From contig JAJPGV010000027.1 in the NCBI GenBank assembly GCA_021325635.1, positions 1 through 64,000 on the forward strand: 64,000 bases of DNA, given 5' to 3'. Under the pieces are notes generated by a model. It saw only the letters and a program-made list of their open reading frames with translations. It had not been told where the DNA came from and did not search any database. This stretch comes from Chloroflexota bacterium. Its GTDB lineage: Bacteria > Chloroflexota > JAJPGV01. Positions 1-8,297 of the stretch are shown piece after piece. Position numbers and translations under genes: made by a program. Position 1 is the first letter of the stretch. Each line of letters starts with the position of its first letter.

Positions 1-107
1 CCTCCAGACCTCACCTCGCGGTGACGCCCTTACCTTCGCTTAATGGTTCCGATTCCCTGGGCCATAGAGGACTTTCACCTCCGAGAACGGGCGCATGCCC
101 GGCGTAC
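1..107 (-). mobile_element. 5' end of a group II intron (class C type), cut by the window edge
   Basis: Read on the minus strand, the segment starts GTACGCCGGGCATG at 107 and continues with GGAGGTGAAAGTCC (84-71), TTAAGCGAAGGTAAGGGC and CGCGAGGTG. This order of words matches what I recall of domain I of bacterial class C group II introns (starting GTGYGCCCGGCATG, later CGCAAGGGTGTC and GAATCTGAAGG). The 5' boundary lies just after the T-tract of the ferredoxin terminator, in the same orientation, which is the known insertion preference of class C introns. The first bases are GTACG rather than the usual GTGYG. The reverse transcriptase and the 3' end would lie outside the window. This is family knowledge recalled from memory, not a covariance search. 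Confidence 0.7.
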
Positions 108-109
108 CC

Positions 110-136
110 AAAAAGAGCCCGCCGCACGGCGGGCTC
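110..136 (-). terminator. Rho-independent terminator of the ferredoxin gene
   Basis: On the minus strand GAGCCCGCCG pairs with CGGCGGGCTC (115-124 with 127-136), closing on a very short loop. Five T residues follow (114-110). It lies 17 bases downstream of the ferredoxin stop and is a classic intrinsic terminator. The putative group II intron begins three bases after the T-tract. Confidence 0.9.
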
Positions 137-153
137 AGGCAAATGGCGTCAGC

Positions 154-396
154 CTACTTGTTGAAGTAGTCCGCGTTGATCTGAATGTACTTGCTCCACT
201 CGGCAGGCACTTCAGACTCTTCGAAGATGGCGTTGACGGGACACTCCGGCACACACGCGCCACAGTCGATGCACTCGTCAGGATGGATGTAGTACATGTC
301 ATCCTCATCCTTGGAGTAGATGCAATCTACCGGGCAAACTTCAACGCAAGCTGCGTCTTTAACACCGACACATGGTTCGGTGATGACGTACGCCAT
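154..396 (-). CDS. 7Fe ferredoxin ([3Fe-4S][4Fe-4S])
   Basis: An 80-residue cytoplasmic electron carrier. The first cluster motif is C9-x7-C17-x3-C21-P, in which the second cysteine of the usual CxxC is replaced (CVGV). This pattern marks the 7Fe Azotobacter-type ferredoxins with one [3Fe-4S] cluster. The second motif, CIDCGACVPECP at about 42-53, supplies the rest of the cluster ligands. The length and the short acidic C-terminal tail ending in NADYFNK fit the family. The gene is divergent from cobO, with 73 bp between them, and ends in a strong terminator. Its redox partner is not visible here. Confidence 0.95.
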   Translation of the reverse strand: MAYVITEPCVGVKDAACVEVCPVDCIYSKDEDDMYYIHPDECIDCGACVPECPVNAIFEESEVPAEWSKYIQINADYFNK

Positions 397-469
397 CTTC
401 TCGAAACGTCCTCCGAATTCTCGTCACTGCGCAAAAAGCGCACCCGGAAGTGTACCGTAACATCAGCGA

Positions 470-1012
470 ATGGCAGGGCTAAAAGAACGTCGTGGATTGA
501 TCCTGGTCCATACCGGGAACGGAAAAGGGAAAACAACCGCTGCGCTGGGGCTGGCCTTTCGCGCCCTCGGCTACGACATGCGAGTGCTGATGATCCAGTT
601 CCTCAAAGGCAACTGGAAGCCTGGCGAGTACCGAGCCGCGGCGAAATTCGAGCCGTTGCTGCGCCTCATGCCCATGGGTCAGGGATTCCTGTGGATCGAC
701 GCCGAGAACCAGGCGGACCGCAACCGATTGCTGGTGCAGCGAGCGTGGGAATACAGCCAGGAGCAGATCCTCGGCGGGCCCTGGGACATGGTGATCCTCG
801 ACGAGATCAACTACGCGGTGGGCTACGGCATGATTCCGGTCAGCGAAGTGGTGAACGCGCTGAGAAACAAACCGCCTCTGCTGCATGTAGTCCTTACAGG
901 CCGAGGTGCCCATCAAGACGTCGTCGACATTGCTGACACGGTTACGGAAATGCGACCAATCAAGCATGCGTTTGAACGGGGCACGGCGGCCCAAAAGGGA
1001 GTCGAATTCTAA
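470..1012 (+). CDS. cobO: Cob(I)yrinic acid a,c-diamide adenosyltransferase
   Basis: CobO/BtuR-type enzyme of 180 residues, which moves the 5'-deoxyadenosyl group of ATP to the cobalt of cobinamide or cobalamin. The N-terminal P-loop HTGNGKGKTTAALG (about 14-27) and the segment DMVILDEINYAVGYG are diagnostic. The length is normal for the family. The start is the ATG at 470. The product feeds adenosylcobalamin-dependent enzymes; the class II ribonucleotide reductase at 44.8-47.2 kb in this window is a likely consumer. I found no obvious cobalamin riboswitch in the short upstream region. Confidence 0.95.
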   Translation: MAGLKERRGLILVHTGNGKGKTTAALGLAFRALGYDMRVLMIQFLKGNWKPGEYRAAAKFEPLLRLMPMGQGFLWIDAENQADRNRLLVQRAWEYSQEQILGGPWDMVILDEINYAVGYGMIPVSEVVNALRNKPPLLHVVLTGRGAHQDVVDIADTVTEMRPIKHAFERGTAAQKGVEF

Positions 1013-1083
1013 GCCGCCTTCTTATCCGACTCTCACCCTTGCTTCACGAATGATTAACTTGCCAACGCTAGGGTGGTGATGTA

Positions 1084-3183
1084 ATGGAAAATAGAATTCC
1101 TCTTCCAGGCCGCTTGCCGGTCATCTCGGGCAAGGTCGTGGCAGTCGTGCTCGTCGCAGCTCTCGTGGTCAGCGGCGTGGTCGTGTACCGCAATAGAGCA
1201 GCCAGCCAAGCCGCCGCTACCAGCTACACGACCTCGGCCGTGCAGCGTGGAACGATTACCGACGCGGTGACCGGCACCGGGCCGATCTCGGCCGCCAAGG
1301 CCGTTCCGCTCAACTTCAAGTCATCCGGCAAGGTGGCCGAGATCGACGTCAAAGTTGGGGATCAGGTCAGCGCCGGCGACGTGCTGGCCAAGCTCGACGA
1401 CACCGATCTGAGGAGCCAGCTGCAGCAGGCTCAAGCAAGCCTGGCCAGTGCCCAGGCGGCCTACGACAAGCTCATGCAGGGAGCCCTGCCGACAGACGTT
1501 GCCGCCGCGCAGACGGCGATCGATTCGGCCAACACGCAGGTAGCCAATGCGCGCAAGGCGCTGGCGGGCGCCCAGGACACCGCGACCAAGGACCTGGCGT
1601 CGGCCCAGCAGGCGGTGAGCAGCGCACAGCAGAGCCAGGCTGACGCTCAGAAGAACCTGCAGGCCGCCCAGGCGCAGATCGACGCGGCCACCGCGAGTGA
1701 CAAAGTGACGCTGGCGAACGCCCAGCAGGCGCTGGCCGACGCGCAGAAAACGGCTCAGGCGCTGCCGGCTATCGTCGCCCAGCAGATCGAGCAGGCGAAG
1801 GACAAGCTGTACGCCGATCAGATCGCCGACGACGCTGCGGTTGGGCGCGGCGCTATGACATCCGACGCACGGCAGGCCGCCCTGGACGTGGACCAGACGG
1901 CAATTACCCAGGCCAACGCCTCCGCGCAGCAGCAGCTGGCACAGTCGCAGCAGACGCTGAACCAGGCCCAAGCCACCTTGAATAACGCCAACGCCACGCT
2001 GCAGAACGACCTGGCCAAGTTCCAGGGCCAGCTGGTATCGGCTCAGACGCAGGCGAACTCGGCCGATCAAGCTCTGAAGACCGCTCAGACCAACCTGGCC
2101 AGCGCCCAAGCCAAGGACAATCAGAGCGTCCAGTCGGCTCAGGCCCAGGTAGATTCGGCCGTGTCCTCGGTGCAGACGGCTCAGGCCGCCTACAACCAGA
2201 AGGTCGCGCCGCCCAGTCAGCCCGATATCGACGCCGCCAAGGCGCAGGTGGCACAGCAGACGGCAGCCACACAGCTGGCCCAGAACAACCTCGACGCCGC
2301 CGTCCTCAAGGCACCGACCGACGGCACGGTTACCGCGGTCAACGGCGCTGTGGGCCAGTGGCTCAGCGGAGGAGCCACCAGCGGCGCCTCGGCCAGCTCG
2401 GCCAGCGGCGCCAACACGACCAGCACGAGTACCGACTTCGTCGACCTGACCAGCCTCAGCGGGCTGCAGGTGACGGCGCAGGTCAACGAGGCAGACATCA
2501 GCCGGGTGAAAGTCGGCCAGCCGATCACCTTCACGGTCGACGCCAATCCCGGGCGGACGTTCACCGGCAAGGTCATCATCATCCAGCCACTGGGCCAGAC
2601 GAGCCAGAACGTGGTCAGCTACACGGTGACGAGCAGCGTCGATCAGACAAACGCGACGCTGCTGCCAGGCATGACGGCGACAATCAACATCATCGTCAAC
2701 CAGGTCAACAATGCGCTGGAAGTGCCAATGTCGGCGCTGACGTTTGCCCGAACCCAAACCTCGGCGTCGCGTACGAGCGGCCAGCAGGGCACGAGTCCCG
2801 CCGGCCAGAGCGCCCAGGCTTCGGCCGCTCCGGCTCAAGCCAGCGGGCAGGCGCAGGCGTCCGCCAACCCCAATCAAACTGGCGGACAGGCCGGCGGGCA
2901 GGCGCGAGCGCAAGGCGGCGGCCAAGCGCGGGCTCAGGGCAACGGCCAGGCCGGATTGTTCCAGCAGCCGGGAGGCCCCGGCATCCTGTACCTCATGAAG
3001 GACGGCAAGCCAACGCCGGTGCAGGTGATGTTCGGGCCCAGTGACGGTCGCTTCGTCCAGGTGGTGTCCGGCGTCAACGAAGGGGACCAGGTGATTACCG
3101 GCGGCGGTGGTGCCGGGCAGGCGCAAGCCGGCCAGCAGCAGCGCGGGCCAGCCGGCGCATTCGGGTTCGGCCCGGGCCGCTGA
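1084..3183 (+). CDS. MacA/HlyD-type efflux adaptor with very long coiled coil
   Basis: A 699-residue membrane-fusion protein. It has an N-terminal anchor (about 17-36), a first lipoyl/barrel-sandwich half (KSSGKVAEIDVKVGDQVSAGDVLAKLDD, about 79-106), a long Ala/Gln-rich helical hairpin (about 108-400), and the second lipoyl half LKAPTDGTVTAVNG. A beta-barrel with VDLTSLSGLQVTAQVNEADI follows, and then a low-complexity Gly/Gln/Ala segment (about 560-630). MacA proteins are usually near 370-400 residues, so both the coiled coil and the C-terminal linker are expanded. The start ATG follows a GGTGGTGAT ribosome-binding site. It is the first gene of a three-gene export operon, with ATPase and permease directly downstream. 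Confidence 0.9.
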   Translation: MENRIPLPGRLPVISGKVVAVVLVAALVVSGVVVYRNRAASQAAATSYTTSAVQRGTITDAVTGTGPISAAKAVPLNFKSSGKVAEIDVKVGDQVSAGDVLAKLDDTDLRSQLQQAQASLASAQAAYDKLMQGALPTDVAAAQTAIDSANTQVANARKALAGAQDTATKDLASAQQAVSSAQQSQADAQKNLQAAQAQIDAATASDKVTLANAQQALADAQKTAQALPAIVAQQIEQAKDKLYADQIADDAAVGRGAMTSDARQAALDVDQTAITQANASAQQQLAQSQQTLNQAQATLNNANATLQNDLAKFQGQLVSAQTQANSADQALKTAQTNLASAQAKDNQSVQSAQAQVDSAVSSVQTAQAAYNQKVAPPSQPDIDAAKAQVAQQTAATQLAQNNLDAAVLKAPTDGTVTAVNGAVGQWLSGGATSGASASSASGANTTSTSTDFVDLTSLSGLQVTAQVNEADISRVKVGQPITFTVDANPGRTFTGKVIIIQPLGQTSQNVVSYTVTSSVDQTNATLLPGMTATINIIVNQVNNALEVPMSALTFARTQTSASRTSGQQGTSPAGQSAQASAAPAQASGQAQASANPNQTGGQAGGQARAQGGGQARAQGNGQAGLFQQPGGPGILYLMKDGKPTPVQVMFGPSDGRFVQVVSGVNEGDQVITGGGGAGQAQAGQQQRGPAGAFGFGPGR

Positions 3184-3185
3184 CG

Positions 3186-3947
3186 ATGTCGCGACAGGAT
3201 TGGCCGACCGTCCAGGTCAACGATCTGCAGAAGGACTACCACCTGGGGAGCAACGTGGTACGCGCCCTGCGGGGGGTCAGCCTGAGCATCCAACCGGGTG
3301 AGTTCGTGGCCGTGATGGGACCCTCGGGCTCCGGCAAGTCCACCTTTATGAACCTGGTCGGCTGCCTCGATCGCCCCAGCGGGGGCGAATACTACCTCGA
3401 CGGCGAGTCGGTGCAGGACCTGAGCAAGGACCAGCTCGCAGCCGTGCGCAATCGCAAGATCGGCTTCGTGTTCCAGGGCTTCAACCTGCTGTCGAGGATG
3501 AACGCCCTCGGCAACGTGTCGCTGCCAATGATCTACGCGGGGGTGCCAGCCCAGGATCGCGAGACGCGGGCGTTGGAGGCGCTGCGTTTGGTTGGCCTGG
3601 AAAATCGGGCGCTGCACCGCCCCAACGAGCTTTCCGGCGGCCAGCAGCAGCGCGTTGCAATCGCTCGATCGCTGGTCAACCACCCTGCCCTAATCCTGGC
3701 GGACGAGCCAACCGGGAACCTGGACAGCCGCACCAGCATAGAGGTGATGGCCATCCTCCAGCGCCTCAACCACGCCGGCATCACCGTGCTGATGGTCACG
3801 CATGAGCCGGACATCGCGGCCTACTGCCGGCGCAATGTGCTGTTTCGGGACGGTAAGCTGGTCGAAGATCGGATGGTCGAGTCGCCACGCGTCGCGGAAG
3901 ACGAATTGGCCACGCTGCCAGCCCCGGATGAGGAGTTAGTCGCATGA
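3186..3947 (+). CDS. MacB/LolD-type ABC transporter ATPase
   Basis: A 253-residue ATPase that powers the MacB-type permease encoded next. Walker A is GPSGSGKST (about 43-51), the signature is LSGGQQQR, and Walker B is LILADEPTGNLDS. The H-loop His is in MVTHEPD. The DEPTGNLDS form and FQGFNLL are typical of the LolD/MacB subgroup, which drives mechanotransmission rather than substrate import. The gene follows the adaptor by two bases and overlaps the permease start by four bases, so the three genes form one translationally coupled unit. The substrate is not apparent. Confidence 0.95.
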   Translation: MSRQDWPTVQVNDLQKDYHLGSNVVRALRGVSLSIQPGEFVAVMGPSGSGKSTFMNLVGCLDRPSGGEYYLDGESVQDLSKDQLAAVRNRKIGFVFQGFNLLSRMNALGNVSLPMIYAGVPAQDRETRALEALRLVGLENRALHRPNELSGGQQQRVAIARSLVNHPALILADEPTGNLDSRTSIEVMAILQRLNHAGITVLMVTHEPDIAAYCRRNVLFRDGKLVEDRMVESPRVAEDELATLPAPDEELVA

Positions 3948-5248
3948 GCTCGGTTTCCGACGCAATCGGGACGCTCCCGCGCGAGCGAGAGCGAGCACCG
4001 GAGGGTTTTGCGACGCGTGGCATGAGCCTGGGCCAGAGCCTGGCCACCGCGCTCGAAGCCCTCAACGCCAACAAGCTGCGCTCGCTCCTGACCATGCTTG
4101 GCATCATCATCGGCGTGGGCGCGGTGATCATCATGATTTCGTTGGGGCGCGGCGCCAGCGCCAACGTGGCGCAGCGGCTGCAGGGCCTGGGCACCAATCT
4201 GCTCACAATCACCCCCGGAAGCGCGCGAGGCTTTGGGCCAGTGCGGATAGGCCAGGGCAGCGCCCCCACGCTGAGCGAAGCTGACGCGCAGGCCATCCAG
4301 GACGACATCACCGGCCTGCAGGGCGTGTCACCGGTGCTGACCGTGAGCGTGCAGGCCGTGAGCAACGGTGCCAACTGGTCGACCCGCGTGTCGGGCGTGT
4401 ACCCGTCGTACCAGGCAATCGAGAACTGGCAAGCGCAGGCCGGCTCCCTGCTGACCGACGCCGACCAGCAGCAGACGCAAACGTCGGCGGTCATAGGCCA
4501 GGTCGTGTTGGACAACCTCTTCGGCAACGGCAATACCGGCAGCGGAAACCCGGCCGATGCCATCGGCCAAACCATCCGCATCAATCGCGTGCCGTTCCAG
4601 ATCATCGGCGTGCTGGCGCCCAAGAACGGCGACCAGGACGACACGATCCTGGTGCCGTTCAGCACCGCTCGCCTGCGGCTGAGGAATCAGACCTTCGTAA
4701 GCCAGGTCGTGGTGCAGGTGGCGGATGCCAAGCAGATGGACTCGGTCCAGGCGCAGATCGGCGACCTGCTGCGGCAGCGACACCGCATCACCGGGTCGGT
4801 CGATGACTTCACCGTCCGCAACCTGAACAACATCGTGCAGACAGCGCAGGGGGTGACGCAGACCCTCACCCTGCTGCTGTCCGGCGTAGCAGCCGTATCC
4901 CTGCTGGTGGGCGGCATAGGCATCATGAACATCATGCTGGTGTCGGTCACCGAGCGCACGCGCGAGATCGGCATCCGATCGGCCATCGGGGCGCGAGCGC
5001 GTGACATCATGTCCCAGTTCCTGATTGAGGCCGTGTCGCTGAGCACCGCCGGCGGGGTCATCGGCATCGTGCTGGGCATATCGGGCTCGATAGCCGTAGC
5101 GCGATTCGCCAAGTGGACCACGGTGATCGCCCCCGAGTCGATCGTGCTGGCCTTCCTCTTCGCCGCTGGCGTAGGGATCTTCTTCGGCTACTATCCCGCC
5201 CGCAAAGCCAGTCAGCTCGATCCAATAGAAGCGCTCCGCTACGAGTAA
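3944..5248 (+). CDS. MacB/FtsX-family ABC transporter permease
   Basis: A 434-residue permease without its own ATPase domain. One transmembrane segment comes after an N-terminal cytoplasmic stretch (LRSLLTMLGIIIGVGAVIIM, about 46-65). It is followed by an extracytoplasmic MacB_PCD domain (about 70-300) and a C-terminal FtsX block with three helices (LLLSGVAAVSLLVGGIGIMN, then about 350-375 and 390-415). VSVTERTREIGIRSAIGA is the conserved coupling helix. It ends in the typical ASQLDPIEALRYE. With the adaptor and ATPase it should form a tripartite-like exporter or signalling complex in the envelope. Confidence 0.95.
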   Translation: MSSVSDAIGTLPRERERAPEGFATRGMSLGQSLATALEALNANKLRSLLTMLGIIIGVGAVIIMISLGRGASANVAQRLQGLGTNLLTITPGSARGFGPVRIGQGSAPTLSEADAQAIQDDITGLQGVSPVLTVSVQAVSNGANWSTRVSGVYPSYQAIENWQAQAGSLLTDADQQQTQTSAVIGQVVLDNLFGNGNTGSGNPADAIGQTIRINRVPFQIIGVLAPKNGDQDDTILVPFSTARLRLRNQTFVSQVVVQVADAKQMDSVQAQIGDLLRQRHRITGSVDDFTVRNLNNIVQTAQGVTQTLTLLLSGVAAVSLLVGGIGIMNIMLVSVTERTREIGIRSAIGARARDIMSQFLIEAVSLSTAGGVIGIVLGISGSIAVARFAKWTTVIAPESIVLAFLFAAGVGIFFGYYPARKASQLDPIEALRYE

Positions 5249-5766
5249 GGCGCTAGGCGCTGGGCGCTAGGCACGAGGCGCTGGTCGCTGGTCGCTGGTC
5301 GCTGGTCGCTGGTCGCTGGTCGCTGGTCGCTGGTCGCTGGTCGCTCGCAAGACGCTAGGCGCAAAGCGGGAGGCGCTGGGCGTTAGCCATCTTCATATCG
5401 ACTCGAAGCGCACCGAACAATGTAGCGCGGGGCCTTGCGCCCCGCCTCGCTCGGCCCATCCTCGATTCACAAGGGCGAGACCATTGGGCCTGACTCGTGG
5501 TGGCAGAGCCACCCAAACTCATATCGATCAGTACGGCGAGCGAGGCGGAGCGCAAGGCCCCGCGCTACATTGTTCGGTGCGCTTCGAGTCGATTTGAGGA
5601 ATGGCAGAGGTCAGGCGACCAGCGCCTCGCGCCTAGCGACCAGCGGCTCGCGCCCAGCGCCTCGCGCCTACCGCCTAACGACCAGCGCCTCGCCTACCAG
5701 CGCCTAGCGACCAGCGACCAGCGCCTACCGCCTCGCGCCTACCGCCTCGCGCCTACCGCCTCGCGC
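5249..5766. repeat. 520-bp imperfect palindrome with heptamer array between convergent genes
   Basis: No credible gene lies here. Nine head-to-tail copies of the 7-mer CTGGTCG occupy 5281-5343. A pair of 57-base inverted arms, 5397-5453 and 5537-5593, differ at one position and flank an 83-base centre. The right side (about 5620-5766) is built from words such as AGCGCCTCGCGCCTA and GCGACCAGCG. These are the reverse complements of the left-side words GGCGCTAGGCGCTGG and CGCTGGTCGC. The whole block is therefore one large hairpin-like structure between the ends of the permease and BI-1 genes. It could act as a bidirectional terminator, or it may be a non-autonomous mobile element. Confidence 0.85.
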
Positions 5767-6465
5767 CTACCAGTCTCGATTGCGGCTGCCGCCACCGCCC
5801 TGGAGGATGGATAGGAGCTGCAGCAGGGCAAGGAAGATGTTGAGCATGTCCAGGTACAGGCCAACGGCGAAGATGATGGCGTCGCCTTCGGTCGCGTACT
5901 TGGTCCTGGCCATGCGGTTGAGGTCGTACACGATGTAGCCGGAGAAAATAGCCACGACGGCCATCGAGATGACCACGTACAGCGCGGGCAGGTGCAGGAA
6001 CAGCCCGATGAGCGAGGTGACGATGATCGCGATCAGGCCCACGAACAGGATCCCGCCCAAGCCGCTCAGGTCGCGCCTGGTGGTGTAGCCGTAGGTGCCG
6101 GCCAGCAGCGTGATGGCGGCGGTGCCGGCGGCCGCGTTCAACACGATGCCGCTCATGCCCTGCGCCAGGAATGAATCCAGGATCGGCCCCAGCAGGAGCC
6201 CTTCACAGGCAGCGAAGGAATAGAGCAGGATGAGGTTGAGTGGCGACTTCTCGCGCAGCGCCATGAGCGCGAACACCAGTATGAGGCTGCCGATCAGTCC
6301 CAACAGATAGCTGCCAGGGCCAAGGACCGAGCCAACCACCACGCCGCCGCAGGTGAAGACGAAGGCGAACGCCAGCAGCGCCATGACCTTGCCGAGCAGC
6401 TGCGAACGCTGTCCAACTGCTGCCCGGTCGAACTGACCGTAGCCCAGATCCGAATAGTTCTGCAT
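5767..6465 (-). CDS. Bax inhibitor-1/YccA family membrane protein
   Basis: A 232-residue protein with about seven hydrophobic helices, ending in a short polar tail. Family features include the N-terminal LGKVMALLAFAFVFTCGG helix, the IVYDLNRM loop and a C-terminal helix ALGLYLDMLNIFLALLQLL-like. Members are pH-sensitive calcium-leak or stress-related channels of the cytoplasmic membrane, but the bacterial role is poorly defined. I chose the ATG at 6465, preceded by AGAGAGG, because the longer open frame upstream runs into the argS leader and looks non-coding. It is divergent from argS. Confidence 0.92.
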   Translation of the reverse strand: MQNYSDLGYGQFDRAAVGQRSQLLGKVMALLAFAFVFTCGGVVVGSVLGPGSYLLGLIGSLILVFALMALREKSPLNLILLYSFAACEGLLLGPILDSFLAQGMSGIVLNAAAGTAAITLLAGTYGYTTRRDLSGLGGILFVGLIAIIVTSLIGLFLHLPALYVVISMAVVAIFSGYIVYDLNRMARTKYATEGDAIIFAVGLYLDMLNIFLALLQLLSILQGGGGSRNRDW

Positions 6466-6564
6466 TGAACCGCCTCTCTTTCTTACGGAAGTGTACGTAT
6501 CAGCAGGCTGATTTGTTGCGTCCGCCTTCCCGAGTGGGGTGGAGGTGATGTCACACTTGTTCCC

Positions 6565-8292
6565 ATGCCATTTTCCTTTGAAGCGGACGTCGAGCAGGCG
6601 CTCCGGCAAGCCTTCGCGGCCTCGGGCGTCGAGGCGACCGCCGTGCCGCTGCGCAAGATCCCCTTTGCCGATGGCTGGGGCTTTGCCACGCAGCTGGCCC
6701 TCATGCAGGGCCGCGGCAAGGAGGGGGCACAGGCCCTCGCCGCCGAGGTCGCGGCGAGGCTGAGCTCGACACGCCAGTTCGAGCGAGTCGAGGCAGCCAA
6801 CGGCTACGTCAACGTCTACATCGAGACCAGGCAGGCAGCCGGCCACGTCATGGCCGGGATCCTGGCCGAGGGATCGCGCTATGGCTCTGGCGAGCCCACC
6901 CGGAAGCGGGTGATGGTGGAGTATTCCCAGCCCAATACCCACAAGGAATTCCACATCGGGCACCTGCGCAACGCCGCCTTCGGCAATGCCATCGTGCGGC
7001 TGCTGCGCTTCAGCGGCCATGAGGTGCTGGCGGCCAACTACATCGGCGACATCGGCGCGCACGTCATTCGCTGCCTGTGGTGCCTGCGGAAGTACCACGC
7101 CAACGACATACCGCCGGCCGACCGGCTGGACTGGCTGGGCAAGATCTACACGGAAGCCACGCAGCGCATCGAGGCCGACGAGCCCGGTGCAAAAGCCGAG
7201 GTGGCCGAGCTGTTCGCGCGCTGGGAGGCGCACGACCCCGATCTGCTGCAGCTGTGGCAGGAGACCAAGCAATGGTGCATGGACGAGCTGCACCGCATCT
7301 ACCGGCAGCTCGACGTGCAGTTCGACGTGTGGTACTTCGAGAGCGAGGTCGAAGCCGAGGGCAAGCGCATGGCCCAGGAGCTCATCGACAAAGGGGTGGC
7401 GGAGTACAGCGAAGGCCTGCCCATCGTCCGCTTGGGCGACAAGCTGGGCGTGCTGCCCATCCTGCGCAGCGATGGGACCTCCCTGTATCAGACCAAGGAG
7501 CTGGCTCTATCCGTGCAGAAATTCCGCGAGCACGAGCTGGATCAGTCCATCGTCATTACCGACGTGAGTCAATCGCTGTACTTCAAGCAGGTCATCAAGG
7601 TGCTGGAGCTGTACGGCTTCGAGCATGCCAGGGACATGGTCCACCTGGCCTACGAACGGGTGAACCTACCCGAAGGCAAGATGGCCTCCCGGTCGGGCAA
7701 CATCGTGGCCTATGAGGACCTGGCGGCCGAGGCGGCGCAGCGGGTAAGCGCCATCGTGGCGGAGAAGAACCCCGGCCTGCCACTCGAAGAGCGGGCCAGG
7801 GTGTCGGAGGAAGTCGCCATCAGCGCGCTCAAATTCACCATGCTGGGCGTGAGCAACACCAGCGTCATTACCTTCGAATGGGACCGGGTGCTGGATTTCG
7901 ATGGCTATGCCGGACCGTACCTGCAGTACGCGTACGTCCGCGCTTCCCGTATCCTCGACCGAGCGGCTGAGCAGGGCATTCCGGCAGGCTCGCACGCGGT
8001 GAGCGAGGACAGTGTTCCGGTCCTGCAGCCTGTGGAGCGCACGCTGCTCGAGACGATGGCCGATTTCCCAAGGGAGGTCAGCCGCGCCAGCGAGCAGCGC
8101 TCGCCGGTGACAATCGCCACCTATGCGTACAACCTGGCCAAGCAGTTCTCTGACTTCTACCAGAGCTGCCGGGTGCTGCAGGAGCCGGACGAGGACGTTC
8201 GCCGCTTCCGTCTGCGACTGGTAGCCTGCGTCAAGCAGGTGCTGGGCAACAGCCTGACGCTGCTGGGGCTTTCGCTGCCCGAATCGATGTAG
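6565..8292 (+). CDS. argS: Arginyl-tRNA synthetase
   Basis: A 575-residue class I synthetase that charges tRNA-Arg. It has the N-terminal Add-1 domain, the HIGH signature as FHIGHLRN (about 128-135), and a KMSKS counterpart in GKMASRSGN (about 369-377). The C-terminal anticodon-binding DALR domain contains YAYNLAKQFSDFYQSC and ends with LTLLGLSLPESM, as expected. Length is normal. The start ATG at 6565 follows a GGAGGTGAT site at 6541-6549, a somewhat long spacing. Its stop lies only five bases from the convergent rpoA stop. Confidence 0.97.
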   Translation: MPFSFEADVEQALRQAFAASGVEATAVPLRKIPFADGWGFATQLALMQGRGKEGAQALAAEVAARLSSTRQFERVEAANGYVNVYIETRQAAGHVMAGILAEGSRYGSGEPTRKRVMVEYSQPNTHKEFHIGHLRNAAFGNAIVRLLRFSGHEVLAANYIGDIGAHVIRCLWCLRKYHANDIPPADRLDWLGKIYTEATQRIEADEPGAKAEVAELFARWEAHDPDLLQLWQETKQWCMDELHRIYRQLDVQFDVWYFESEVEAEGKRMAQELIDKGVAEYSEGLPIVRLGDKLGVLPILRSDGTSLYQTKELALSVQKFREHELDQSIVITDVSQSLYFKQVIKVLELYGFEHARDMVHLAYERVNLPEGKMASRSGNIVAYEDLAAEAAQRVSAIVAEKNPGLPLEERARVSEEVAISALKFTMLGVSNTSVITFEWDRVLDFDGYAGPYLQYAYVRASRILDRAAEQGIPAGSHAVSEDSVPVLQPVERTLLETMADFPREVSRASEQRSPVTIATYAYNLAKQFSDFYQSCRVLQEPDEDVRRFRLRLVACVKQVLGNSLTLLGLSLPESM

Positions 8293-8297
8293 CGCGG

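Noticed and set aside
397-469. Cobalamin riboswitch before cobO
   Set aside because: The divergent region is only 73 bases, too short for the conserved B12 aptamer, and no B12-box-like sequence is visible.
1321-3126. A 601-codon open frame antisense to the MacA-like gene
   Set aside because: It is Leu/Arg/Gly-rich with no family features and results from the repetitive Ala/Gln codons of the real gene on the other strand.
5281-5343. CRISPR-like array
   Set aside because: The repeat unit is seven bases with no spacers and no cas genes; it is a simple tandem repeat.
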